5,438 nucleotides of DNA, taken from positions 1 through 5,438 of the forward strand of contig DNPP01000236.1 in NCBI GenBank assembly GCA_003501365.1, read 5' to 3'. A program made the position numbers and the translations under genes. Of this stretch, positions 1 through 4,808 are shown one piece after another. Under the pieces are notes generated by a model. It made no database searches, had not been told where the DNA came from, and was given only the letters and a program-made list of their open reading frames with translations. The stretch is from Bacillota bacterium. GTDB taxonomy: Bacteria > Bacillota > UBA4882 > UBA8346. Numbering within the stretch: position 1 is the first letter of the stretch; each line of letters starts with the position of its first letter.

Positions 1-192
1 AACTTCTATTTGCCCACTGGTGGGAGCGATTAAACCCAGAATAAGGCGAATAAAAGTTGTCTTACCGGCTTTTGGGGGCCCTAAGATCCCCAGATTAGTA
101 CCGCGCTGAACTTCTAAAGAAATATCATCAACTGCCCGGAAGGTATCGAAATCGCGTATTAAATTCTGTACTAAAATGGCTGGCTTTGCCAT
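1..192 (-). CDS. ABC transporter ATP-binding protein, N-terminal part (runs off left edge)
   Basis: Reading the minus strand from an ATG at 192 gives 64 open codons to the window edge, beginning MAKPAILVQNLIRDF. This is the start of an ABC-type nucleotide-binding domain. An aromatic A-loop candidate (F15) comes before AVDDISLEV, the usual first strands. A Walker A P-loop GPPKAGKT follows at residues 38-45, and then FIRLILGLIAPTSGQI, the typical helix and turn after the P-loop. Such ATPases energise a membrane permease on the cytoplasmic face; the closest general resemblance is to the CcmA/ABC-2 exporter type. Substrate and partner cannot be told because the Q-loop, signature and Walker B are outside the window. 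An AAGGGGG ribosome binding site lies about 6 nt before the ATG. An in-frame ATG at 210, preceded by GGGAG, is a possible alternative start adding six residues. The P-loop has P-K where most family members have N-G, but it still fits GxxxxGKT. Confidence 0.88.
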   Translation of the reverse strand, partial: MAKPAILVQNLIRDFDTFRAVDDISLEVQRGTNLGILGPPKAGKTTFIRLILGLIAPTSGQIEV

Positions 193-244
193 CTTTATCC
201 CCCTTTTCATGACGCTCCCTGCATTTGCTGTCAAGTCATTTTCC

Positions 245-273
245 ATTTTAACATAAAATAATTGATTTGTATT
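245..273 (-). promoter_or_regulatory. Candidate extended -10 promoter for the ABC ATPase gene
   Basis: On the minus strand TGTTAAAAT (253 to 245) matches an extended -10 element (TGn plus TAAAAT). At a 17-nt spacer the -35 position reads AATACA, which is weak. This would give a leader of about 45 nt before the ATG at 192. A perfect TTGACA also occurs on this strand at 234-229, but the hexamer 17 nt downstream (CATGAA) is a poor -10. The assignment is tentative. Confidence 0.3.
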
Positions 274-350
274 TTTAAAAAAGAAGTTTCTTCCAAAATC
301 TTTGGATCTTTTACTATCCATTTTGTTCCCATTCGACTCTTTTCGCAAAT

Positions 351-386
351 ACTGATAGCGATACTAATACTGATACTGATACTGAT
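351..386. repeat. Hexanucleotide tandem repeat (ACTGAT)n
   Basis: Six consecutive 6-bp units run ACTGAT, AGCGAT, ACTAAT, ACTGAT, ACTGAT, ACTGAT, followed by a degenerate ATCGGA. Four units are identical and two differ by one or two bases. The array sits in the divergent intergenic region and ends 25 bp before the predicted -35 box of the radical SAM gene. It could be a simple-sequence slippage tract or a set of phased binding sites; nothing in the sequence decides between these. Confidence 0.85.
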
Positions 387-411
387 ATCGGATGAAATAT
401 TCTTGAATTGC

Positions 412-440
412 TTGACGAGAAATGATATTTAGTATATTTT
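412..440 (+). promoter_or_regulatory. Candidate sigma-A promoter for the radical SAM gene
   Basis: TTGACG at 412-417 matches the -35 consensus at five of six positions. It is followed after 17 nt by TATTTT (435-440), or after 15 nt by TATATT (433-438). Transcription would start near 447, giving a leader of about 38 nt before the ATG at 485. The 36-bp ACTGAT repeat lies directly upstream. Confidence 0.5.
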
Positions 441-484
441 TGAGTAAGAACTTCTTTCGAAAAAAATGATGATGAGGCAGCCCC

Positions 485-1390
485 ATGAATAAAATTGAAA
501 AAATTATGTCGGATTGCGACCTATGCCCGCGTAACTGTCATGTAAATCGTAATGACACTTTAGGATTTTGCGGCGCCGGTATTCAGCCCAAATTAGCCCG
601 AGTTGCTCTCCATTACTGGGAAGAACCTCCCATCTCCGGCGAACGTGGTTCGGGAGCCGTCTTCTTTTCAAATTGCAATTTGAAATGTTGTTTTTGCCAA
701 AATTATGCGATCACGCATGAAGGATTGGGCCGTGAAATAACTATCGATGAGCTTTCTGAAAAGTTCCTATATCTCCAATATAATGGTGCTCATAATATCA
801 ATCTGGTAACTCCGGCTCACTATGTACCCCAAATTGCTGCGGCGATTCGCATGGCACGTTTAATGGGATTAAAAATCCCGATTGTATATAATACTTCAGC
901 TTATGAAAAAGTCGAAACCCTTAAAATGATGGAGGGTTTGGTCGACATTTATCTGCCGGATCTTAAATGCGTCTCACCCGAAATCGGCAAGTTGTATTAT
1001 GGAGCCCCTAATTACTTTGCCTTTGCCGGCTCGGCAATTTTAGAGATGATTCGCCAGGTTGGTCCGGTAATATTGGATGAGCAAGGGATTATGCGTTCCG
1101 GAGTCATTGTCCGCCACCTGCTCCTGCCGGATGGTGTGGACGATTCTTTTCGCTGTTTGGAATGGGCCAAAGAGTATCTGCCATCCGGAGTATATTTAAG
1201 CGTAATGGCCCAATATATCCCCTTGTATCAGGCAATGAAACATCCGGAGATCAACCGCCGGATTACCGAGGCCGAATATCAGGCGGTGGTTAACAAAATG
1301 ACTGAATTGGATTTCGAAGATGGATTTATGCAAGGCTTGGAGTCGGCTTCTGAGGATTATGTACCGAACTTTGATTTAACGGGGGTTTGA
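485..1390 (+). CDS. PflX-family radical SAM protein (COG1313, PFL-activase homologue)
   Basis: The 301-residue product is a complete cytoplasmic radical SAM protein of the PflX group, homologous to pyruvate formate-lyase activating enzymes. The SAM-cluster motif CNLKCCFC (C64, C68, C71) should bind a [4Fe-4S] cluster that cleaves S-adenosylmethionine to a 5'-deoxyadenosyl radical. Before it lies a family-typical second cysteine set, CDLCPRNC plus FCGAG (C11, C14, C18, C29), and the ALHYWEEPPISG stretch (41-52). Further family landmarks are VYNTSAY (134-140), VDIYLPDLK (153-161), VIVRHLLLP (207-215) and MAQYIP (241-246), ending in INRRITEAEY and GFMQG. Length and both ends fit the family, so the gene looks intact. 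A GAGG site 7 nt before the ATG supports this start; an in-frame ATG at 506 is less likely. The substrate of PflX proteins is not established, and no glycyl-radical enzyme lies nearby. It has its own promoter candidate and stands alone on this strand. Confidence 0.92.
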   Translation: MNKIEKIMSDCDLCPRNCHVNRNDTLGFCGAGIQPKLARVALHYWEEPPISGERGSGAVFFSNCNLKCCFCQNYAITHEGLGREITIDELSEKFLYLQYNGAHNINLVTPAHYVPQIAAAIRMARLMGLKIPIVYNTSAYEKVETLKMMEGLVDIYLPDLKCVSPEIGKLYYGAPNYFAFAGSAILEMIRQVGPVILDEQGIMRSGVIVRHLLLPDGVDDSFRCLEWAKEYLPSGVYLSVMAQYIPLYQAMKHPEINRRITEAEYQAVVNKMTELDFEDGFMQGLESASEDYVPNFDLTGV

Positions 1391-1606
1391 ACATTCAGAA
1401 TCATCATCTACTTCGGCATTGGTAATGCGGATTACTCTCAAACCATATTCTTGCAATATTTTGGTTTTTTCTTCATCTCGAACCGAAACCTCTGACAAAT
1501 CATGAACTGAACCATCGATTTCCAACACCAATTTATATTTGGCGCAATAGAAGTCCACAATGAAATTATCGATAACTCTTTGGCGTAGGATTTTAACCAA
1601 ACCCAT
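1376..1606 (-). pseudogene. Remnant of a DUF559 (COG2852) endonuclease-like gene
   Basis: The minus strand encodes 76 residues whose middle part is clearly DUF559, a Vsr-like PD-(D/E)XK nuclease-fold family. Recognisable pieces are LRQRVIDNFIVDFYC, KLVLEIDGSVHD, a charged helix RDEEKTKILQEYGL and VIRITNAEV. The acidic residues of IVDF and LEIDG, where the active site would lie, are kept. Intact members run about 115-125 residues. Here the N-terminal helical part before the RQ motif is missing, with an in-frame TAA nine bases upstream of the ATG. The C-terminus diverges after NAEV into DDDSECSNPR and overlaps the end of the radical SAM gene by 15 bases on the opposite strand. GGAAG directly abuts the ATG, so there is no usable ribosome binding site. 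The terminator of the EF-G-like gene lies just upstream and should block read-through. I infer a decayed, unexpressed fragment; a very short working protein is less likely. Confidence 0.7.
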
Positions 1607-1614
1607 CTTCCATT

Positions 1615-1642
1615 AAAAAAGGAGCCCGGCATTCCGGACTCC
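1615..1642 (-). terminator. Rho-independent terminator of the EF-G-like gene
   Basis: On the minus strand GGAGTCCGG-AATG-CCGGGCTCC forms a 9-bp GC-rich stem with one G-T wobble and a 4-nt loop, followed at once by six T. It starts 25 nt after the stop codon of the EF-G-like gene. This is a textbook intrinsic terminator. In the other direction the hairpin is followed by CTTTGTTCC, so it would be a weak terminator for the plus-strand radical SAM gene. Confidence 0.88.
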
Positions 1643-1667
1643 CTTTGTTCCATAAAAAAATAACTTA

Positions 1668-3752
1668 TTATTCTTCCTCTTCCACCATGTGTTTCTTGGC
1701 TTCGGCGATGATTACCTCGGCTTGGTGGCTGGGAACTTCTTCATAATGGTCAAATTCGAGTTTAAAATCACCCCGGCCTTGGGTCATCGAGCGGAGATCA
1801 ATCGCATACTTAGCGAGTTCCGTCTGAGGCGCCAGCGCTTTCACGGTTTGATTTCTGCCATCAGGTTCCATACCCAAAATCTTACCGCGTTTTTTATTCA
1901 GGTCTCCGATAACATCACCCATATATTCTTCGGGTACGATTACTTCCACCCGCATAATGGGTTCCAATAAAATCGGTTTGGCTTCCATAAAACCTTTTTT
2001 GAAACCGAGGGAAGCGGCGATCTTGAAAGCCATTTCCGAAGAGTCTACCGGATGATAAGAGCCGTCATAGAGGGTAACCCGGACATCGACTACCGGATAA
2101 CCGGCGATTACCCCTTTTTCTAGGGCTTCATGGATTCCTTTTTCAACTGCCGGGATAAAATTTCGTGGAACTGAGCCGCCAAAAATCTTATCGACGAACT
2201 CGAAGCCGGTGCCTGACGGCAATGGACTGAGTTCCAGCCAAACATGCCCGTATTGGCCGCGACCACCGCTCTGCTTTTTATGTTTACCTTCGGATTTAAC
2301 TGTGCCCTTTATCGTTTCCTTATAAGAAATTTTCGGGGTTTTTAAAGTAACATCAACCCCAAATTTCTTATGAAGCTTGCTGGTGATAATTTCAATGTGA
2401 AGATCGCCCATTCCGGATGCTATGATCTCATGGGTTACCGTATCCTTATGAACCTCAAACGTGGGGTCCTCTTCGGTCAGCCGGGTGAGTCCGGTGCCTA
2501 TTTTATCCTCATCGCCCTTGGCCTTCGGTTCAACCGCCAGTGAAAGTTTGGGCTTGGGGAAATGAATCGCTTCGAAGGTTATGGGTTTATCTTTATCGCA
2601 TAGCGTATGACCGGTAAAAGTATCTTGTAATTTGGCGACTGCCCCGATATCCCCGGCGCCTAACTCTGAAACCGCTTCCTGGGTCTTGCCCTTAATGGCA
2701 AATAGTTGACCAATACGCTCCATAGCTCCTTTATTAGCATTAAAAACTTGGGAATCGGATTTGATCACTCCGGAGGACACCTTGAATATCGTCAATTTCC
2801 CCACAAACGGGTCGGCCATGGTCTTAAAGACCAGCGCAGAAAACGGCTCATTATCAGCGGGTTTACGTTTTTCCTCCCCTTTTGAATTAGGATTAATGCC
2901 CAACGCTTCTCCGCGATCGGCCGGGGAAGGTAGAAAATCCACGGATACATCCAATATATTCGGTATTCCAATCTGTTTTAGAGAAGAACATGCCAGTACC
3001 GGAATCAGTTTACCGCTAATCGTTCCTTTTCTGGCCCCAATCAATAACTCTTCCGCAGTCAATGTCTGACCATCCAAGTATTTGGTGAGTAAATCATCAT
3101 CGGTTTCGGCTACGGCTTCCATCAGCATCGTTTTATATTCTTCAATCGCAGCAGCTAAATCGGCAGGTACTGGTTTCTCCGCCATTTTACCGCCTTCTAC
3201 CATAAACGCTTTATTTTTCAGGATATCAACCACGCCCTGAAATTTATCCGCGGCGCCAATTGGGATTTGTACCGGAATAATATTATTGCCCAATTTCTCA
3301 CGCAAGGCAGTTACAGCCCCATCAAAATCGGCATTTTCACGGTCCATCTTATTGACCACAATAATACGGGCTAAATTTTGTTCTTCTGCATAGCTCCAAG
3401 CTTTTTCAGTTCCGACTTCCACGCCGGAGACGGCACAAACCACGATACAGGCGGAGTCTGCTGCCCGAATTGCTCCTTTTATTTCGCCCACAAAATCGAA
3501 AAAACCCGGAGTATCAATTAAGTTAACCTTATGTTCTTTGTACTCTATAGGGGCGATTGCGGTAGAAATACTGATCTTCCTTTTAATCTCTTCCGGATCA
3601 TGATCCATGGTTGAAGTTCCATCGTCGACTTTGCCGAAACGGTCAATCATCTTTGTTGAGAATAACATAGCTTCAGCCAACATTGTTTTTCCACAACCGC
3701 CGTGGCCTAACAGGACTAAATTACGAATTTGCTCTACCTTGAATTTCTTCAA
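1668..3752 (-). CDS. EF-G-like translational GTPase (second EF-G paralogue type)
   Basis: From a TTG at 3752 this encodes 694 residues, the normal EF-G length with all domains present. Residue numbers follow that start. The G domain carries G1 GHGGCGKT (16-23), the switch I region KRKISISTAI (about 58-67), G3 DTPGFFDF (80-87), G4 NKMD (134-137) and a G5-like CSSLKQ near 255. Domain IV includes GGRGQYGHVWLEL and the tip loop DGSYHPVDSSE. Its histidine (about 567) matches the conserved tip histidine of E. coli EF-G. Domain V contains the EEYMGDVIGDLNKKRG stretch. G1 and switch I differ from canonical EF-G (GHIDAGKTT and RGITI). That places it with the EF-G-like or EF-G2 group found beside a regular fusA in many Bacillota, and no ribosomal-protein genes surround it. 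It probably binds the ribosome in a GTP-dependent way, but its exact role (elongation, recycling or stress) is not settled. It has its own promoter and a strong terminator, suggesting a single-gene unit. Confidence 0.92.
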   Translation of the reverse strand: MKKFKVEQIRNLVLLGHGGCGKTMLAEAMLFSTKMIDRFGKVDDGTSTMDHDPEEIKRKISISTAIAPIEYKEHKVNLIDTPGFFDFVGEIKGAIRAADSACIVVCAVSGVEVGTEKAWSYAEEQNLARIIVVNKMDRENADFDGAVTALREKLGNNIIPVQIPIGAADKFQGVVDILKNKAFMVEGGKMAEKPVPADLAAAIEEYKTMLMEAVAETDDDLLTKYLDGQTLTAEELLIGARKGTISGKLIPVLACSSLKQIGIPNILDVSVDFLPSPADRGEALGINPNSKGEEKRKPADNEPFSALVFKTMADPFVGKLTIFKVSSGVIKSDSQVFNANKGAMERIGQLFAIKGKTQEAVSELGAGDIGAVAKLQDTFTGHTLCDKDKPITFEAIHFPKPKLSLAVEPKAKGDEDKIGTGLTRLTEEDPTFEVHKDTVTHEIIASGMGDLHIEIITSKLHKKFGVDVTLKTPKISYKETIKGTVKSEGKHKKQSGGRGQYGHVWLELSPLPSGTGFEFVDKIFGGSVPRNFIPAVEKGIHEALEKGVIAGYPVVDVRVTLYDGSYHPVDSSEMAFKIAASLGFKKGFMEAKPILLEPIMRVEVIVPEEYMGDVIGDLNKKRGKILGMEPDGRNQTVKALAPQTELAKYAIDLRSMTQGRGDFKLEFDHYEEVPSHQAEVIIAEAKKHMVEEEE

Positions 3753-3758
3753 TAGATA

Positions 3759-3766
3759 CCCTCCTT
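3759..3766 (-). promoter_or_regulatory. Ribosome binding site that sets the TTG start of the EF-G-like gene
   Basis: The minus strand reads AAGGAGGG, then six bases (TATCTA), then TTG at 3752. This is an ideal Shine-Dalgarno distance. The longer reading frame begins at a GTG at 3779 that has no ribosome binding site before it and would place this AAGGAGGG inside the coding sequence. The TTG is therefore the better start. Confidence 0.85.
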
Positions 3767-3799
3767 CATAATTATCCACACAGCTAAATCAACAATTAG

Positions 3800-3827
3800 A
3801 TTATATTTTAGTGAACTATTGGTTAAA
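3800..3827 (-). promoter_or_regulatory. Candidate promoter of the EF-G-like gene
   Basis: A perfect TATAAT lies on the minus strand at 3805-3800. The best -35 is TTTAAC (3827-3822) at a 16-nt spacer, a weak match. Transcription would begin near 3793 and give a leader of about 40 nt. A 7-bp inverted repeat, GTTAAAT-ATTCG-ATTTAAC (3822-3840), covers the -35 position and may be an operator. Confidence 0.5.
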
Positions 3828-3840
3828 TATTCGATTTAAC
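3822..3840. repeat. Inverted repeat over the -35 region of the EF-G-like promoter
   Basis: GTTAAAT and ATTTAAC form a perfect 7-bp dyad separated by five bases (ATTCG). On the minus strand it overlaps the predicted -35 of the EF-G-like gene. It could bind a dimeric regulator, though such AT-rich dyads also arise by chance in intergenic DNA. Confidence 0.6.
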
Positions 3841-3874
3841 TTATATTTTTCCTCCTTAAATAGAAATATTTTGA

Positions 3875-3902
3875 AGCAGGAATAAAAGCAAATAATCCTG
3901 CT
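3875..3902. repeat. Inverted repeat in the promoter of the structured RNA
   Basis: AGCAGGA (3875-3881) and TCCTGCT (3896-3902) are perfect 7-bp inverted copies separated by 14 bases. The right arm runs into the first base of the -10 box, and the left arm lies just upstream of the -35 position. The dyad therefore covers almost exactly the RNA polymerase contact region, a layout expected for a repressor operator. No regulator is identified. Confidence 0.7.
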
Positions 3903-3907
3903 ATAAT
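3899..3907 (+). promoter_or_regulatory. Extended -10 promoter of the structured RNA
   Basis: TGCTATAAT is a perfect extended -10 element (TGn plus TATAAT). The hexamer at a 17-nt spacer (GGAATA, 3879-3884) is not a good -35, and TTGAAG at 3871-3876 is 25 nt away, too far. Extended -10 promoters often work without a strong -35. The expected start, 7-8 nt downstream, is 3914-3915, exactly where the outermost base pairs of the predicted RNA begin. Confidence 0.7.
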
Positions 3908-3914
3908 AAATAAT

Positions 3915-4116
3915 AAGTTTTAAAGTTGGTCTTTTTGAGGCGGGATAAACCCTGAGAGTCCTTTGATTCCTGGATGGCTCTCCACAATGGGGAAGTTTGA
4001 CGGAGAAAGCAGTTTTTCTGCAATACTCATCAGCGCCGGCGGGATAAATGTTGATCCTAACATTTATCTTTTAAAATGCATGCATGACTACCGCCTCAAT
4101 GCCGACTTTTAGACTT
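3915..4116 (+). ncRNA. Structured non-coding RNA of about 202 nt, 6S-RNA-like candidate
   Basis: The two ends pair to form a long closing stem. AAGTTT (3915-3920) pairs with AGACTT (4111-4116), AAAGTTGGT (3922-3930) with GCCGACTTT (4101-4109), and TTGAGGCGG (3935-3943) with CCGCCTCAA (4091-4099). Inside, CTGAGAGT (3952-3959) pairs with ACTCATCAG (4025-4033) around a bulged A, and GCTCTCC (3977-3983) with GGAGAAAGC (4002-4010). GCAG-TTTTT-CTGC (4009-4021) is a hairpin that partly competes with the previous helix. GATAAATGTT-GATCCT-AACATTTATC (4043-4068) is a perfect 10-bp hairpin. No reading frame or ribosome binding site explains this conservation of pairing. The RNA has its own promoter, and a GC-rich hairpin follows within two bases. 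Size, paired ends, an open interior and a small hairpin on the 3' side resemble 6S RNA, which binds the sigma-A RNA polymerase holoenzyme. That family call is inference; an unknown sRNA remains possible. It is not a cis riboswitch for a downstream gene, since none follows on this strand. Confidence 0.65.
3939..4048 (+). repeat. Pair of 11-nt direct repeats inside the RNA
   Basis: GGCGGGATAAA occurs at 3939-3949 and again at 4038-4048, exactly 99 bases apart. The first copy supplies the inner closing-stem strand; the second begins the 10-bp hairpin. Either GGCGG can pair with CCGCC at 4091-4095, so two exclusive folds are possible. Confidence 0.85.
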
Positions 4117-4117
4117 T

Positions 4118-4148
4118 AGCCCGTCTAATTATCTTATAGGCGGGCTTT
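4118..4148 (+). terminator. Hairpin terminator candidate of the structured RNA
   Basis: AGCCCGTCTA (4118-4127) pairs with TAGGCGGGCT (4137-4146) in a 10-bp stem with one wobble and a 9-nt loop. It starts two bases after the closing stem of the RNA. The following T run is short (TTT, then A), so termination may be incomplete or may depend on more than this hairpin. Confidence 0.5.
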
Positions 4149-4174
4149 AAAAAAAGTTTATTGTCGATAAACTT
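4149..4174 (-). terminator. Rho-independent terminator of the BofC-like gene
   Basis: On the minus strand AAGTTTAT-CGACA-ATAAACTT is a perfect 8-bp stem with a 5-nt loop, running into a seven-base T run (two of them within the stem). It begins 9 nt after the stop codon of the BofC-like gene. The stem is AT-rich, so it is likely weaker than the terminator at 1615-1642. Confidence 0.6.
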
Positions 4175-4183
4175 CAGGTGTGA

Positions 4184-4732
4184 CTAATTTGCACTTAAGC
4201 CGTTTAAACCCTCAATTAACTGTAACTTCTCATTCGTATTTTTAAAAGGAATCCCTTTACGTAAATCCGCCAGTTCCAATTGAGGCAAATCTTTAATATT
4301 AATAGCGGTTTTTTCTTGGATGGGGCCGGGTTTGTCCGGCGTCCCCATAATTACGGCAACATTTCCCTCACTAATCCCTAAGAATTGGTGCTCCCGACAG
4401 TTTGAACAATAATCATTAATTGTCATTCCATAGACATGTAAATGCCCTGAGATTCGTTTAAACCGGTAATTCCGGTTCTGAGCGGCTAGCGCTGCTTCTA
4501 AACTCTTTAAAGAAGTAAAAACATTTTTGGTAGTTTCAGTATGTCCACACAGAGTATAGGTTTTATCCAACTCCAATTTCCATTCCTCATTGGATAATAA
4601 GGTTGAAGTCATAATCCGTCTAACTATTTTATCAACTCCCGGTTGACGGCTGATGAAAAAAACTATAATGACTACGATGACACAAAGAATGGAAATACGG
4701 ACCCAAGCTAAAGAAAATTTGACAACTTTCAA
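4184..4732 (-). CDS. Membrane-anchored BofC C-terminal-domain protein
   Basis: From a TTG at 4732 the product has 182 residues. A short basic N-terminus leads into one hydrophobic segment (ISILCVIVVIIVFFIS, about 13-28), an uncleaved anchor or signal peptide that would place the rest outside the cytoplasmic membrane. A variable region with TYTLCGHTE (about 58-66) and a helix follows. The last 75 residues fit the BofC C-terminal domain: DYCSNCREHQFLGIS, GNVAVIMGTPDKPGP, TAINIKDLPQLELADLRKGIPF and EKLQLIEGL. In Bacillus subtilis BofC is a forespore protein that restrains SpoIVB signalling in the sigma-K checkpoint. Clostridial proteins with this domain are less understood, so a role in sporulation is inferred. 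One C-G-H and a C-x2-C-x2-H set are visible and may bind metal or form a disulfide. It lies downstream of dcd on the same strand but has its own TATAAT and a terminator. Confidence 0.8.
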   Translation of the reverse strand: MKVVKFSLAWVRISILCVIVVIIVFFISRQPGVDKIVRRIMTSTLLSNEEWKLELDKTYTLCGHTETTKNVFTSLKSLEAALAAQNRNYRFKRISGHLHVYGMTINDYCSNCREHQFLGISEGNVAVIMGTPDKPGPIQEKTAINIKDLPQLELADLRKGIPFKNTNEKLQLIEGLNGLSAN

Positions 4733-4738
4733 GTCAAG

Positions 4739-4746
4739 CCCTCCTC
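4739..4746 (-). promoter_or_regulatory. Ribosome binding site that sets the TTG start of the BofC-like gene
   Basis: The minus strand reads GAGGAGGG, then CTTGAC, then TTG at 4732. The open frame extends upstream to another TTG at 4753, but that start would put this perfect site inside the coding sequence and has no site of its own. The 4732 TTG is preferred; it removes seven residues. Confidence 0.8.
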
Positions 4747-4779
4747 TGTTCAAGGGATAGCTTAACCAGATTTGGAAGA

Positions 4780-4808
4780 ATTATAACCGGCCCCATAGGC
4801 TTCGGTAA
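4780..4808 (-). promoter_or_regulatory. Candidate promoter of the BofC-like gene
   Basis: On the minus strand TTACCG (4808-4803), a 17-nt spacer and a perfect TATAAT (4785-4780) form a plausible sigma-A-type promoter, about 40 nt upstream of the start. The -35 matches only three of six consensus bases. B. subtilis bofC is read by sigma-G, but I found no convincing sigma-G pair here. The gap at 4733-4915 also holds an inverted repeat, TTGACC-N26-GGTCAA (4850-4887); no dcd terminator is evident. Confidence 0.45.

Noticed and set aside
283..305. Small palindromes GAAG-TTT-CTTC and CCAAA-ATC-TTTGG in the divergent intergenic region.
   Set aside because: Arms of 4-5 bp in AT-rich DNA are expected by chance, and they do not line up with a promoter element.
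1438..1653. 71-codon minus-strand frame overlapping the DUF559 remnant in another frame.
   Set aside because: It runs through the EF-G-like terminator hairpin and shows no domain; the DUF559 frame is the meaningful one.
1689..1970. 93-codon open frame on the plus strand opposite the EF-G-like gene.
   Set aside because: Antisense shadow of a well-recognised gene; no ribosome binding site and no domain resemblance.
2761..3069. 102-codon open frame on the plus strand opposite the EF-G-like gene.
   Set aside because: Antisense shadow with no independent support.
3846..3860. Shine-Dalgarno-like AAGGAGG on the minus strand upstream of the EF-G-like gene, as for a small leader gene.
   Set aside because: No ATG, GTG or TTG follows at a usable distance (the frame reads ATA AGT TAA), and it lies upstream of the predicted transcription start.
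3940..3990. CCCTGAGAG on the plus strand, reminiscent of the CUGAGA box of TPP riboswitches.
   Set aside because: The rest of the TPP core (GAACCUGAUCUGG and the second conserved box) is absent, and no gene follows on this strand.
4002..4036. CTGATGAG on the minus strand, resembling the hammerhead ribozyme core CUGANGA.
   Set aside because: The required GAAA segment and the third stem are not in place; the sequence around it is better explained by the plus-strand RNA helices.
4076..4085. ATGCATGCAT self-complementary tract inside the structured RNA.
   Set aside because: A short alternating tract that occurs readily by chance; it may act as a dimer contact but nothing else supports this.
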